Shown: piece by piece, positions 1-7,151 of the stretch
How the letters are laid out: every line of letters starts with the position of its first letter
Position numbering within the stretch: the stretch's first letter is position 1
From: Desulfoscipio gibsoniae DSM 7213
GTDB lineage: Bacteria > Bacillota > Desulfotomaculia > Desulfotomaculales > Desulfallaceae
DNA: 64,000 nt
Reading direction: 5' to 3'
Assembly: GCF_000233715.2 (NCBI RefSeq)
Contig: NC_021184.1
Location: forward strand, 3,558,001 to 3,622,000
Position numbers and translations under genes: made by a program
The notes under the pieces: model-generated
Told to the model about the DNA's origin: nothing
Databases searched by the model: none
Seen by the model: the letters and a program-made list of their open reading frames with translations, nothing else

Positions 1-613
1 CCGACAGGAGAATGTCACTGCGCTGGAGCGCATCCTGAATCCGGCTGTACAGGGTGATGGTACCCATGCGGAGACTGGCACAGCTTGATCTGTCAAGCCG
101 GAAATCATGAAGTGTGAGAATATCCACCGTGTACCCGCCGATGTCCACCAGCGTGATGCTTCGGTAATCCTTTAGCTGCGAATAATACCTGCACAGCGCC
201 GCATGCCCCTGTGCGAACATCTTGCATTCCGCAATACGGCAGCGGTAGAATGCCCCCTCGAACCGAAACGATATGTTGTCACGCAGGAAATATCGCCTGA
301 AGACTTCCTTCTGTGTGCCATAGCTGTCAATGGGCAGCCCCACGCCAAGAGCGATTTCTGCATTGGTTGTCCCTGCTTTTTTCATAGCGTCTGCGATTGC
401 CGGGAGCGTCAGAATAAACGTATCCGGCTCCCTGGTCTTGTCCTGCTGAAAACGCAGACGACGCTCACCGATGGCGTAATACTTGCCCTCAAAAAAGAGC
501 TGCATCTCCGGCATAATGAATTCTTTGTCACTTGCGGCATATCCGGAGGCATAAATCATCCCCTCCGAGGATTTGGTGTTGTAGTTTCCGTTGTCCACAC
601 CAAGCTTTATCAT
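1..613 (-). CDS. ParM/StbA-like actin-fold ATPase (C-terminus cut by window edge)
   Basis: The frame reads from ATG at 613 to the window edge, about 204 codons. It begins MIKLGVDNGNYNTKSSEG, the phosphate-1 loop of the ParM/Alp7 actin-like family, and later has LVDIGGYTVDILTL, the phosphate-2 motif. Such proteins form filaments that segregate plasmids or stabilise the circular form of integrative elements. An earlier in-frame ATG at 619 sits too close to the AAGGTG ribosome site, so 613 is preferred. The next gene upstream is a small DUF6103-like protein, a possible regulatory or adaptor partner; that pairing is inferred from position only. Confidence 0.85.
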   Translation of the reverse strand, partial: MIKLGVDNGNYNTKSSEGMIYASGYAASDKEFIMPEMQLFFEGKYYAIGERRLRFQQDKTREPDTFILTLPAIADAMKKAGTTNAEIALGVGLPIDSYGTQKEVFRRYFLRDNISFRFEGAFYRCRIAECKMFAQGHAALCRYYSQLKDYRSITLVDIGGYTVDILTLHDFRLDRSSCASLRMGTITLYSRIQDALQRSDILLS

Positions 614-641
614 AATCATCACCTTCTTTCTTTTCTGCGGT

Positions 642-1001
642 TTACATGCGCATGGTCATGCCTTGCGCTTCTTCCTCGGCAGGGGTTTCAGCCTCTGACT
701 GAGCCTCCGGAGCGGAAGGCGCTTCGGTCGCCGCCTGCTCACGCTGGCGACGGGAAGCACGAGGCTGACGCTCCCTCGGAGCAGGAGTCGATTGGGTTTC
801 CGCTGTCTGTTCCTGAGTCGTTTCCAGCTCCAAACGGCTTTCCACATACTCGCGGACATTGAGGGGAACCATCCGTTCATAGGTCTTGTTGAGGTAATCC
901 TTCAGCTCCTGTTCGATGGTTTGATCCTTCTTCTCCATGAAAAAACGAAGGGCATCCAGCCTCTCCGAAGGGAAGGGAATCTTTAATTCGGTTGTACTCA
1001 T
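642..1001 (-). CDS. DUF6103-like small protein with Met-rich C-terminal tail
   Basis: 119 residues. The N-terminal ~58 residues (STTELKIPFPSERLDALRFF and onward) resemble, from memory, a family called DUF6103 found on clostridial mobile elements; it looks helical and could be a ribbon-helix-helix-type adaptor. The rest is low complexity, rich in Glu, Ala, Pro, Gln and Arg, and ends AQGMTMRM. It lies just upstream of the ParM-like gene and is probably co-transcribed with it, so a role in partition control is possible. The last residues match the tail shared by at least eight other proteins of this element. Function not known. Confidence 0.75.
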   Translation of the reverse strand: MSTTELKIPFPSERLDALRFFMEKKDQTIEQELKDYLNKTYERMVPLNVREYVESRLELETTQEQTAETQSTPAPRERQPRASRRQREQAATEAPSAPEAQSEAETPAEEEAQGMTMRM

Positions 1002-1015
1002 TTTTGTTTCCTCCT

Positions 1016-1600
1016 TTATAAATTCATTTGCATCTCAGATGAGAGCTTTTCGCTTTCATCGAGGTTGGAGCAATAGTCAAGATAGAACACCATATCAAAG
1101 CCATCCTCCATCGGTTCGATCTCCGCCATCTCCGGCCTTGCTTCGAGGATTTTCAGGAGCATGGAGCCGACGCCGTTGTTAGGCGAAACGGGAACATGAT
1201 ACCGCTCCTGTAGCTCGTCAAAGTAAATCGACCACGTTCCGTTAGAGGTGCTTTGCGTACCCTCCTTAATGATTTGATCAGCCAGATTGTTAAGGCGTGC
1301 AGCCACGAATTCACGAGCCCCCGGCATATAGCTGGAGTATCTGGCATAGTTATATCCCTCCGCTTCGATCAGGACACCGTCAGAGGAACCCTCGCCCAGC
1401 ACCAGCAGACAGTGGAACACTCCATTTTCGTCCCGGTGCATGAGGTCGGTATTCTCAGCAATAAAGGGCATATCCCGGAGCGGAGCGGATTTGAAATACT
1501 TGTATTCGGCTTCCGGAAGCTCGACGATTTTTTCGATTACGCAGTCCGAGGCGGGGTAATCGCTCGCCTTGCGTTCTAAGATTGCTTGCAGCTTCAGCAT
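1016..1600 (-). CDS. Conserved ICE cargo protein of unknown function (Met-rich tail)
   Basis: 194 residues from ATG 1600, chosen because AGGAGAG stands 9 nt upstream; a longer frame to 1759 would overlap the NlpC/P60 gene in another frame and is not credible. It is acidic and soluble, with no signal or membrane segment. The middle (FHCLLVLGEGSSDGVLIEAE) looks like a compact alpha/beta fold. It begins 6 nt after the NlpC/P60 gene stops, so it is in the same transcript. It ends SSEMQMNL, one of the shared C-terminal tails. I do not recognise a function. Confidence 0.75.
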   Translation of the reverse strand: MLKLQAILERKASDYPASDCVIEKIVELPEAEYKYFKSAPLRDMPFIAENTDLMHRDENGVFHCLLVLGEGSSDGVLIEAEGYNYARYSSYMPGAREFVAARLNNLADQIIKEGTQSTSNGTWSIYFDELQERYHVPVSPNNGVGSMLLKILEARPEMAEIEPMEDGFDMVFYLDYCSNLDESEKLSSEMQMNL

Positions 1601-1605
1601 GATTT

Positions 1606-2787
1606 TCACTCTCCTATGTTGTAGTTGATGTAGGGAATTTCGAGCCACGCCGACCATGAACGGTCGGCGAGCTTGGTTTTTACGACGCCGTATTTGGTTC
1701 CCATGGCTTCGATGACCTTGCCGTTTCCGACATAGATTCCGATATGTCCCGGCTTCCAAACAGCAAGTCCGGGGATATCAGGCATGGTGTTCATCGAACC
1801 GGAAACCGCTGCGTTTCTATACATACTATCCGCACCGATATCCGGCATACCGTTGGTTCCATAATCGATTGCCATCGTGTCAGGGTCGAGCCAGCCATAG
1901 CCTTTGATCAGTCCGACGCAGTCCGTTGTCCTGCCTCCGAGCCAATTGCTTCGGATGAATTCCTTGTAGTTACCCACGCCGTCAGGGTACTGCTCCAGCT
2001 TGTAGTCGAACAGCGAATCCGTGAGGATATCGCCGTATGTACCCCAGACATAGCCCCATCCGGAGTCAAAGGCTTGCTCAGCATAAGCTGCCAGATCCAG
2101 ATTGTTTTTCGTTGATGGATCTGTAAATGATGAGATGTCCAGCACGGTACTTCCTGTACCGCCTCGTTCTATCTCGCCGGTGAACAGCTCGGCGCCGCCG
2201 AAGGCTAACCGCTCATAGATTTTCGATGTGTTGGCTTTGACCTCATTAGTCACCGTCATTCCTGACTGCATCAGCCTTTCATATGCGGTTTCCAAGCTGA
2301 CAGGAACAGCGACTGTATAAGTCGCCTCCACTCCATCAACCGTCTGTGTTCTTTCCTCATAGGTGACGAAGCAATCCACGAAGGCGCGGGCTTCAGCTCC
2401 TGACAAGGACAGATTTTCAGCGCCGAAATTCAGAGAATAAAAAAGGGACTTGATGCGGATGTTGTCCAGCATACCGCCTTCCATCCGGGCTTCGACCTCG
2501 GAAACCGCTCCGTCCAGAACAGCAAGACATTCGCTCATATCGCTGATGTGCGAGGCATATTCGGCAGGCATGGCTGCCGGAATACTGCCGCCGTTAAAGG
2601 ACAAATCAATGGCGGCTTTGTTATGGTCGGAGCCTGCCGAGAGAATGCTGGCTATCATTACGACCATCAGAATGATGGGTGTCAGTATGGATGCGATGAC
2701 TACTCCGACTGCTTTCCATGTCCTTTTGTCAGTGGCAAGAGCTACTGCGGCCTTGACCGCCATGGCAATGGTTGCGGGATCAGCCAA
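1606..2787 (-). CDS. NlpC/P60-family cell-wall hydrolase of the conjugation machinery
   Basis: 393 residues from a TTG start just after GGTGGTGA. A membrane segment at about residues 26-50 anchors the protein; a central region of ~180 residues follows, probably helical and lytic-transglycosylase-like in position. The C-terminal ~150 residues carry NlpC/P60 features: WGYVWGTYG, the catalytic cysteine in TTDCVGLIKGYGW, and the histidine in GHIGIYVGNGKVIEA. Gram-positive ICEs encode such two-domain hydrolases (Tn916 Orf14 / CwlT type) to open peptidoglycan for the secretion channel. It overlaps no neighbour and follows the cyclotransferase gene by 6 nt. Confidence 0.88.
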   Translation of the reverse strand: MADPATIAMAVKAAVALATDKRTWKAVGVVIASILTPIILMVVMIASILSAGSDHNKAAIDLSFNGGSIPAAMPAEYASHISDMSECLAVLDGAVSEVEARMEGGMLDNIRIKSLFYSLNFGAENLSLSGAEARAFVDCFVTYEERTQTVDGVEATYTVAVPVSLETAYERLMQSGMTVTNEVKANTSKIYERLAFGGAELFTGEIERGGTGSTVLDISSFTDPSTKNNLDLAAYAEQAFDSGWGYVWGTYGDILTDSLFDYKLEQYPDGVGNYKEFIRSNWLGGRTTDCVGLIKGYGWLDPDTMAIDYGTNGMPDIGADSMYRNAAVSGSMNTMPDIPGLAVWKPGHIGIYVGNGKVIEAMGTKYGVVKTKLADRSWSAWLEIPYINYNIGE

Positions 2788-2793
2788 GGTATA

Positions 2794-3297
2794 TCACCAC
2801 CATTTCATGTCGAACAGCGTGCCTTGATCCGGCTCCCGTTCCTGCTGCTCTCTTGCCAAGCGGATGGATTTATCCACGGCCTGCTCTAAAAATTCAGTAT
2901 CAAAGCCTGCCGACTGGTATCCCTCCATAATGGTGTTGAGGTAAAAATCCGAGGGTGAACCGAAGGGATGTCCGTCATTCATGATATAAACCATGGCTTG
3001 AATGGGCTTGCCGTTCAGCTCCACAGGGAGTATCTCCTTGCGGTAAAAGGACGGATATCCCTCATAATGGTCGAGAGCCTGAAGGTCACGTTCCTTCAGT
3101 TTCCACAGAAGAACAGGGACGCTGGAGCCTTCAAGCGGTTCGACGGTTGCGACAGCACTTCTTCGTCCGCCTCGGAACAGCAGCTCATAATCCTTGATCT
3201 CGCTTTTTCCTATTACCTTGGCGGTCGGGCAGCGGAAGGCCATCTGCGGCAGATTAAGGTTGCTGCCATAGGCGATGTACAGGGTTTCAGATTTCAT
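2794..3297 (-). CDS. Gamma-glutamylcyclotransferase (AIG2/GGCT-like)
   Basis: 167 residues from ATG 3297, which has AGGAGG at good distance; upstream in-frame codons overlap the amidoligase gene and are rejected. The protein opens with LYIAYGSNLN, the YGSN substrate loop of GGCT/AIG2-like enzymes, and has VEPLEGSSVPVLLWKL and DHYEGYP, both family-typical. These enzymes release 5-oxoproline from gamma-glutamyl amides. The gene directly follows an amidoligase, a pairing described for amidoligase operons, so the two may add and remove an amide- or isopeptide-linked amino acid. It ends PDQGTLFDMKWW, distantly like the shared tails. Confidence 0.85.
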   Translation of the reverse strand: MKSETLYIAYGSNLNLPQMAFRCPTAKVIGKSEIKDYELLFRGGRRSAVATVEPLEGSSVPVLLWKLKERDLQALDHYEGYPSFYRKEILPVELNGKPIQAMVYIMNDGHPFGSPSDFYLNTIMEGYQSAGFDTEFLEQAVDKSIRLAREQQEREPDQGTLFDMKWW

Positions 3298-3314
3298 TTT
3301 TTCATTCCTCCTTG

Positions 3315-4367
3315 CTACATTGACATGGAAAGGCCGGGGCTTTCGTCTGCCACCCCGGTCTGTTCCTGTTCGTTTTCGGTTGTCTGCTCCTGCTGTTCCG
3401 CCGCTGCTTGAGCGACTTCCGCCAGTTCTTTTTCTTTTTTCTGCCTTAATCGTTCCTTTTGCTGGAGTGCCTGCTCTGGATTTTTCCATGCAATACAGCC
3501 ATCCAGATGCTCCAGCAGATGGAGCCGGGCAGTCTTGAATTCATCCCCGATAAGCCCAAGCCGCAGGAGCCAGGTGCGGAAAGTATATTTCTCATTGGTG
3601 CTTTGGGTTTTCTGTCTGCTGGCGCACCGCTGGTTCAGAGCCTGCGCTGATATGGCGAGGCAGAGCTGGATGTACGCCTTGATTTTTCCGGCATGAGTGG
3701 TGGAATTGAAGAGCCGGAACTCTATTGTTCCTTTCTGGAACACGCTGTGCAAATTAAGGCAATGATACCGGCTGCTGTGGTAATGCTCCCGGCGTCCGTC
3801 GCTGCCGTGATACCAGATTCGGCTGACCTCGTCCAGCGTCCGGGGCTTTTTCCGGTTGAGTTCCTCCAGAAAGCTCTGCTCCACCTTTTTGCAATACTGC
3901 CGCTCTCTCGCCACCTCTACCTGCATCGCCTTGTAAATCAGATCCTCCTTGGAGGCCATGATGTTGGTGATGTTCCGCAGGGTATTGGCGTTGTGGGGCG
4001 AGGCATCCATGTGAATATGGATGCCGCAGGATTTGTTTACCCGCATTCCGGCCTCACGCAGCTTGCGCACAAGCTCCTGTATGACCTCGATGTCCTCATA
4101 GCGGCAGATGGGACTGACCAGCTCCACGCTGTAGGTATTATCTGCCGCCACGATGCGCCGCCCTTCTTTTCTTTCTGTTGTTATGCTGCCGTCGCTCATG
4201 ACCTTCCAGCGACGGCCACTGCTGTCCAACACAGAATATTCTCCGTAATAGCCGCCGTCAAAATTGGCAGGCCGTCCGAAATATTCAGACAGAACCTGTG
4301 CGGCATGCTGGCGGGACAGGCCAGTCATCTCGATTTCAATGCCGAAGCGCTGCTCCTTCATGTCCAT
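3315..4367 (-). CDS. Amidoligase-family enzyme
   Basis: 350 residues from ATG 4367 (GGGGTG 7 nt upstream). It begins RFGIEIEMTGLSR, the signature of the amidoligase family (glutamine-synthetase-like carboxylate-amine ligase fold), followed by WKVMSDGSI, VELVSPICRYEDI and KSCGIHIHMDA, the metal- and ATP-binding strands, and EFRLFNSTTHAGKI. These enzymes are predicted to ligate amines or amino acids to carboxylates of peptides. The C-terminal ~70 residues are a Lys/Glu/Gln-rich helix ending SPGLSMSM, the shared tail. It is paired with the downstream cyclotransferase. The substrate is unknown; another ICE protein or a host cell-wall peptide are both possible. Confidence 0.88.
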   Translation of the reverse strand: MDMKEQRFGIEIEMTGLSRQHAAQVLSEYFGRPANFDGGYYGEYSVLDSSGRRWKVMSDGSITTERKEGRRIVAADNTYSVELVSPICRYEDIEVIQELVRKLREAGMRVNKSCGIHIHMDASPHNANTLRNITNIMASKEDLIYKAMQVEVARERQYCKKVEQSFLEELNRKKPRTLDEVSRIWYHGSDGRREHYHSSRYHCLNLHSVFQKGTIEFRLFNSTTHAGKIKAYIQLCLAISAQALNQRCASRQKTQSTNEKYTFRTWLLRLGLIGDEFKTARLHLLEHLDGCIAWKNPEQALQQKERLRQKKEKELAEVAQAAAEQQEQTTENEQEQTGVADESPGLSMSM

Positions 4368-4385
4368 GATTAATCACCCCTTTCC

Positions 4386-6215
4386 TCATCGGCCACCCGC
4401 CTTTCCGAAGAGCGCCGCCTTGTATTCCGGAGCCTGAACCATGAGGTTGTACCTCTCGTTTCCGCATTTATACAGGCACACGCCCCGCTGGGGATACCGG
4501 ATCAGATTGTATTCGCTCTGCTCAAGCTGGAGGGTATCGGTATAGAATTTAACGTCAATCGTACCCGCGTTGAACAGGAATTGATGTGTCGGAATGGAGA
4601 ACAGCGGCTTGGTGTATTCTCTGATTCCCTCGATATTGAAGTCCTCCAGATTCTGCGAGGAAAGGATGACAGCGCTTTCCTTTTTACGAACTCGCTTCAT
4701 GAAATTACGGACATACTCCACAGCGGTCAGGTTGGACAGGAACAGATAAAACTCATCGATGCTGGCGGCTGTATTGCCGGTGGTGAGGAGCTCGTTGCTC
4801 ATATATGACAGTACATTGAACAGCAGAGCGTTTCTTAAGTTTCTGCTTGCCTGCAGAAGCCCCTTGACTCCGAAGGTCACAAACTCGCTGCTCTTGATAT
4901 TGGTGTGTCCGTTAAAGAATTTTGACTCTGCGCCCTTGCACAGGGAATGGAGTCCGAGACAGATTTCCCGCAGGGTATCCGCTGTATAGAGCTGGCGTTT
5001 GCTTTCATCGAATTCCTTATACTCTGACTCGACCAGCTCGTATAGGTCGGACAGGATTGGGTAATCCGAAGGCTTCAGGCGGTCGAAGTTGCTGTGGTCT
5101 GTGATACTCCATTTGTCGTAGAGCTTGCCCAGCATGATTTCAATGGTATCAATCTGGCGGTCATCAAAATCCTTATATGCCCTGAAAAAATCCTTGAGAA
5201 AGCTGATGTGCTGACTGAGCTTGGAGGTCTGCCGGAACGCCTGGGGCGCTTCGGTATCCTTCGGGTCGCCGCTTTCATCCCATGCTTTCGGCTCCAGAAC
5301 ATTGATGATGTACTCGCCGCTCATCAGGTCGATGAAGCAGCCGCCCAGGTTGTTGGTAAGATCCTCAAACTCCATTTCAGGGTCAAGGCAAATGATTCTC
5401 ATGCCGGATTCCCTGAGATTGCACAGGATGAGCTTTAACAGATAGCTCTTGCCCTGGCCGGAATTGCCGAGGATGAGGATATTGGCGTTGGTCTTGTCAT
5501 CGGCTCTCCGGTTGAAGTCCACGAGGATGTTGCTCCCGAATTTGTCCCTGCCGAGGCAGAAGCCGTTGGGGTCTGTCTTGCCGCTGTAGTTGAAGGGATA
5601 AAGATTGGCGACCGAGCTTGCGGGCAGCACCCGTTCAAACTGATCGCCGAACACGTTCCAACCGGAGGGCATGACAGAAATAAAGCCCTGCTGCTGACGA
5701 AGGAGGAGTCTGTCCACGTTGAGCTTACTCCGCACCAGCTCGGTCAGCACCTCGGTCTGCAGGAGCTTCAGCTGGTCAGGGTCATGAGCGGACAGCTCGA
5801 TGTAAACAGCCGCATGAAGGAGAGGCTCCTTGCTACGATGCATCTGAGTTACGATGGTCGCCACATCCTGCAGATTGCTTTCCGCCGTGACCGTCTGCTG
5901 TAAATCCTGGGTGCTGCTTCTCTGCATCCGGTTTTTATTGGCGGCATTTGATATGATTCTCTTTTCCTCCATAGGGGTCACATGCCGGGTGTAAATATGC
6001 AGGGTGACGCCGTCCTTCTCCCCAAGGTAACGCAGGATTGCCTGTTCTTCGGTAGCAGTCGGATATTCTCGCAGCGCCCATACGGAGCGGTAGGTGTTGC
6101 CGCAGATGAAGTGGTCGGTGTTGAATTTAATTACGCTCGGAGCGATCATATCGAGGAATTCCTGAACACGGATATCCTCTGTCTGCGTCGCCTTCGCCTT
6201 GCTTTGATGAGCCAT
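4386..6215 (-). CDS. virB4: VirB4/TraE-type conjugation ATPase
   Basis: 609 residues from ATG 6215 with AAAGGAAG upstream. The C-terminal half is a RecA-like ATPase: Walker A GNSGQGKS at residues 250-257, a Walker-B-like strand in IICLDPEMEFEDL, and the late motif VILSSQNLEDF typical of VirB4/TrsE. The N-terminal half is shorter than in classical VirB4 proteins; the separate upstream gene at 6298-6888 resembles a split-off N-terminal part. The protein powers pilus or channel assembly and substrate transfer at the inner face of the membrane. It sits between the PrgI/VirB3-like genes and the amidoligase gene. Confidence 0.92.
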   Translation of the reverse strand: MAHQSKAKATQTEDIRVQEFLDMIAPSVIKFNTDHFICGNTYRSVWALREYPTATEEQAILRYLGEKDGVTLHIYTRHVTPMEEKRIISNAANKNRMQRSSTQDLQQTVTAESNLQDVATIVTQMHRSKEPLLHAAVYIELSAHDPDQLKLLQTEVLTELVRSKLNVDRLLLRQQQGFISVMPSGWNVFGDQFERVLPASSVANLYPFNYSGKTDPNGFCLGRDKFGSNILVDFNRRADDKTNANILILGNSGQGKSYLLKLILCNLRESGMRIICLDPEMEFEDLTNNLGGCFIDLMSGEYIINVLEPKAWDESGDPKDTEAPQAFRQTSKLSQHISFLKDFFRAYKDFDDRQIDTIEIMLGKLYDKWSITDHSNFDRLKPSDYPILSDLYELVESEYKEFDESKRQLYTADTLREICLGLHSLCKGAESKFFNGHTNIKSSEFVTFGVKGLLQASRNLRNALLFNVLSYMSNELLTTGNTAASIDEFYLFLSNLTAVEYVRNFMKRVRKKESAVILSSQNLEDFNIEGIREYTKPLFSIPTHQFLFNAGTIDVKFYTDTLQLEQSEYNLIRYPQRGVCLYKCGNERYNLMVQAPEYKAALFGKAGGR

Positions 6216-6297
6216 AGCTTCACTTCCTTTTCTTATATGAAATAAAAACAGCCCATCCTTTTTTCAGATGAGCCGTCTGCTGATATCAGTGCTTCAA

Positions 6298-6888
6298 TCA
6301 CTCGTTAAGGATGATCCAGCGTTCTCCGTCGAAGTCCTCGAAGCGCTCCGTCGTGACGTTCTGCTCAAAATATATCGCCAGCATACGTTTTACATCCTCA
6401 CGCTCAGCACGTTTAGCTGAGAAGCCCTGCTCACGCAGAGTCTTTTCGATACGGTTGAGATAGGGGAACACTTCAGATTTCTTTTCCCCCTTTAGCCGGA
6501 TGACCACAAGGAATTCTCTGGCCGTCGCCATCTGTACCTGTATCAGGTCAAGATGGTGGAGGTCATGCTCCAGCAGCCTGCGGACGGCAGGATTACTCTC
6601 CTGATCCATGCGGCTTTTCAGGAACAGCTTATTGTCCTCGAAGTTTTCACGGCTGTTCAGGCACAGTAATTCCAGCTCCGCCATCCCTTTCAGCACCGTC
6701 ATCAGCGCATATATCCGTGCCGATACGCTGGTATCCGACAGGACGGATATGTTGGTCGGCTTAATGATAAAGTACACCAGCTCATCGCCCCGGCAGGTTA
6801 CCAGACTGTGGTCGGTAACAGTCTGCGTATTGATGAGCTGGCGAGTGTACTGCTTTTGCTTTGCCGTCTTTTTTTCTTTTCTGTTCAT
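6298..6888 (-). CDS. Conjugal transfer protein, possibly detached VirB4 N-terminal domain
   Basis: 196 residues from ATG 6888, which overlaps the stop of the upstream membrane gene as ATGA; the longer GTA-side start at 6906 has no ribosome site. The sequence is soluble and charged (MNRKEKKTAKQKQYTRQLIN), then GDELVYFIIKPTNISVLS, which resembles the N-terminal beta-rich region of TraE/VirB4 proteins in Gram-positive ICEs. The ATPase gene follows 83 nt downstream. Translational coupling with the PrgI-like protein suggests all three act together. The identification as a VirB4 N-domain is an inference. Confidence 0.7.
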   Translation of the reverse strand: MNRKEKKTAKQKQYTRQLINTQTVTDHSLVTCRGDELVYFIIKPTNISVLSDTSVSARIYALMTVLKGMAELELLCLNSRENFEDNKLFLKSRMDQESNPAVRRLLEHDLHHLDLIQVQMATAREFLVVIRLKGEKKSEVFPYLNRIEKTLREQGFSAKRAEREDVKRMLAIYFEQNVTTERFEDFDGERWIILNE

Positions 6889-7151
6889 TGCTTTCCATAC
6901 CCCCATTCGAAGGTCTGCTGCTTCGTGATGAAGAAGGCGCAGGCGTATTTTATAAAGTCCAAAATGCTGGTATCGTCAAAGCGGATGGTCAGGAAGGCAT
7001 AGAGAGCCGTGATGACGATGGGCGGCAGGAGCTTCAGCTGCGTCAGCGCAAACACAGAAAGCAAAAGACCGACGCCGATAATGCCGATATCTCTGAGCTG
7101 CCACAGCCACAGCACCGCCTTGGATTTTAGGTTGTCGGGATAGATGTACAT
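6885..7151 (-). CDS. PrgI/VirB3-like small membrane protein
   Basis: 88 residues. Two adjacent hydrophobic segments at about 20-60 (DIGIIGVGLLLSVFAL and LLPPIVITALYAFLTIRF) match the hairpin of PrgI/VirB3-type subunits that sit beside VirB4 in type IV secretion systems of Gram-positive bacteria. The start overlaps the 3' end of the C5 methylase gene by 25 nt, and the stop overlaps the next start as ATGA. The position directly before the VirB4-related genes supports the assignment. Confidence 0.75.
   Translation of the reverse strand: MYIYPDNLKSKAVLWLWQLRDIGIIGVGLLLSVFALTQLKLLPPIVITALYAFLTIRFDDTSILDFIKYACAFFITKQQTFEWGYGKQ

Noticed and set aside
203-862. 219-codon plus-strand open frame at the left edge
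   Set aside because: It lies opposite the ParM-like and DUF6103-like genes, has no ribosome site, and its translation is low-complexity without family features.
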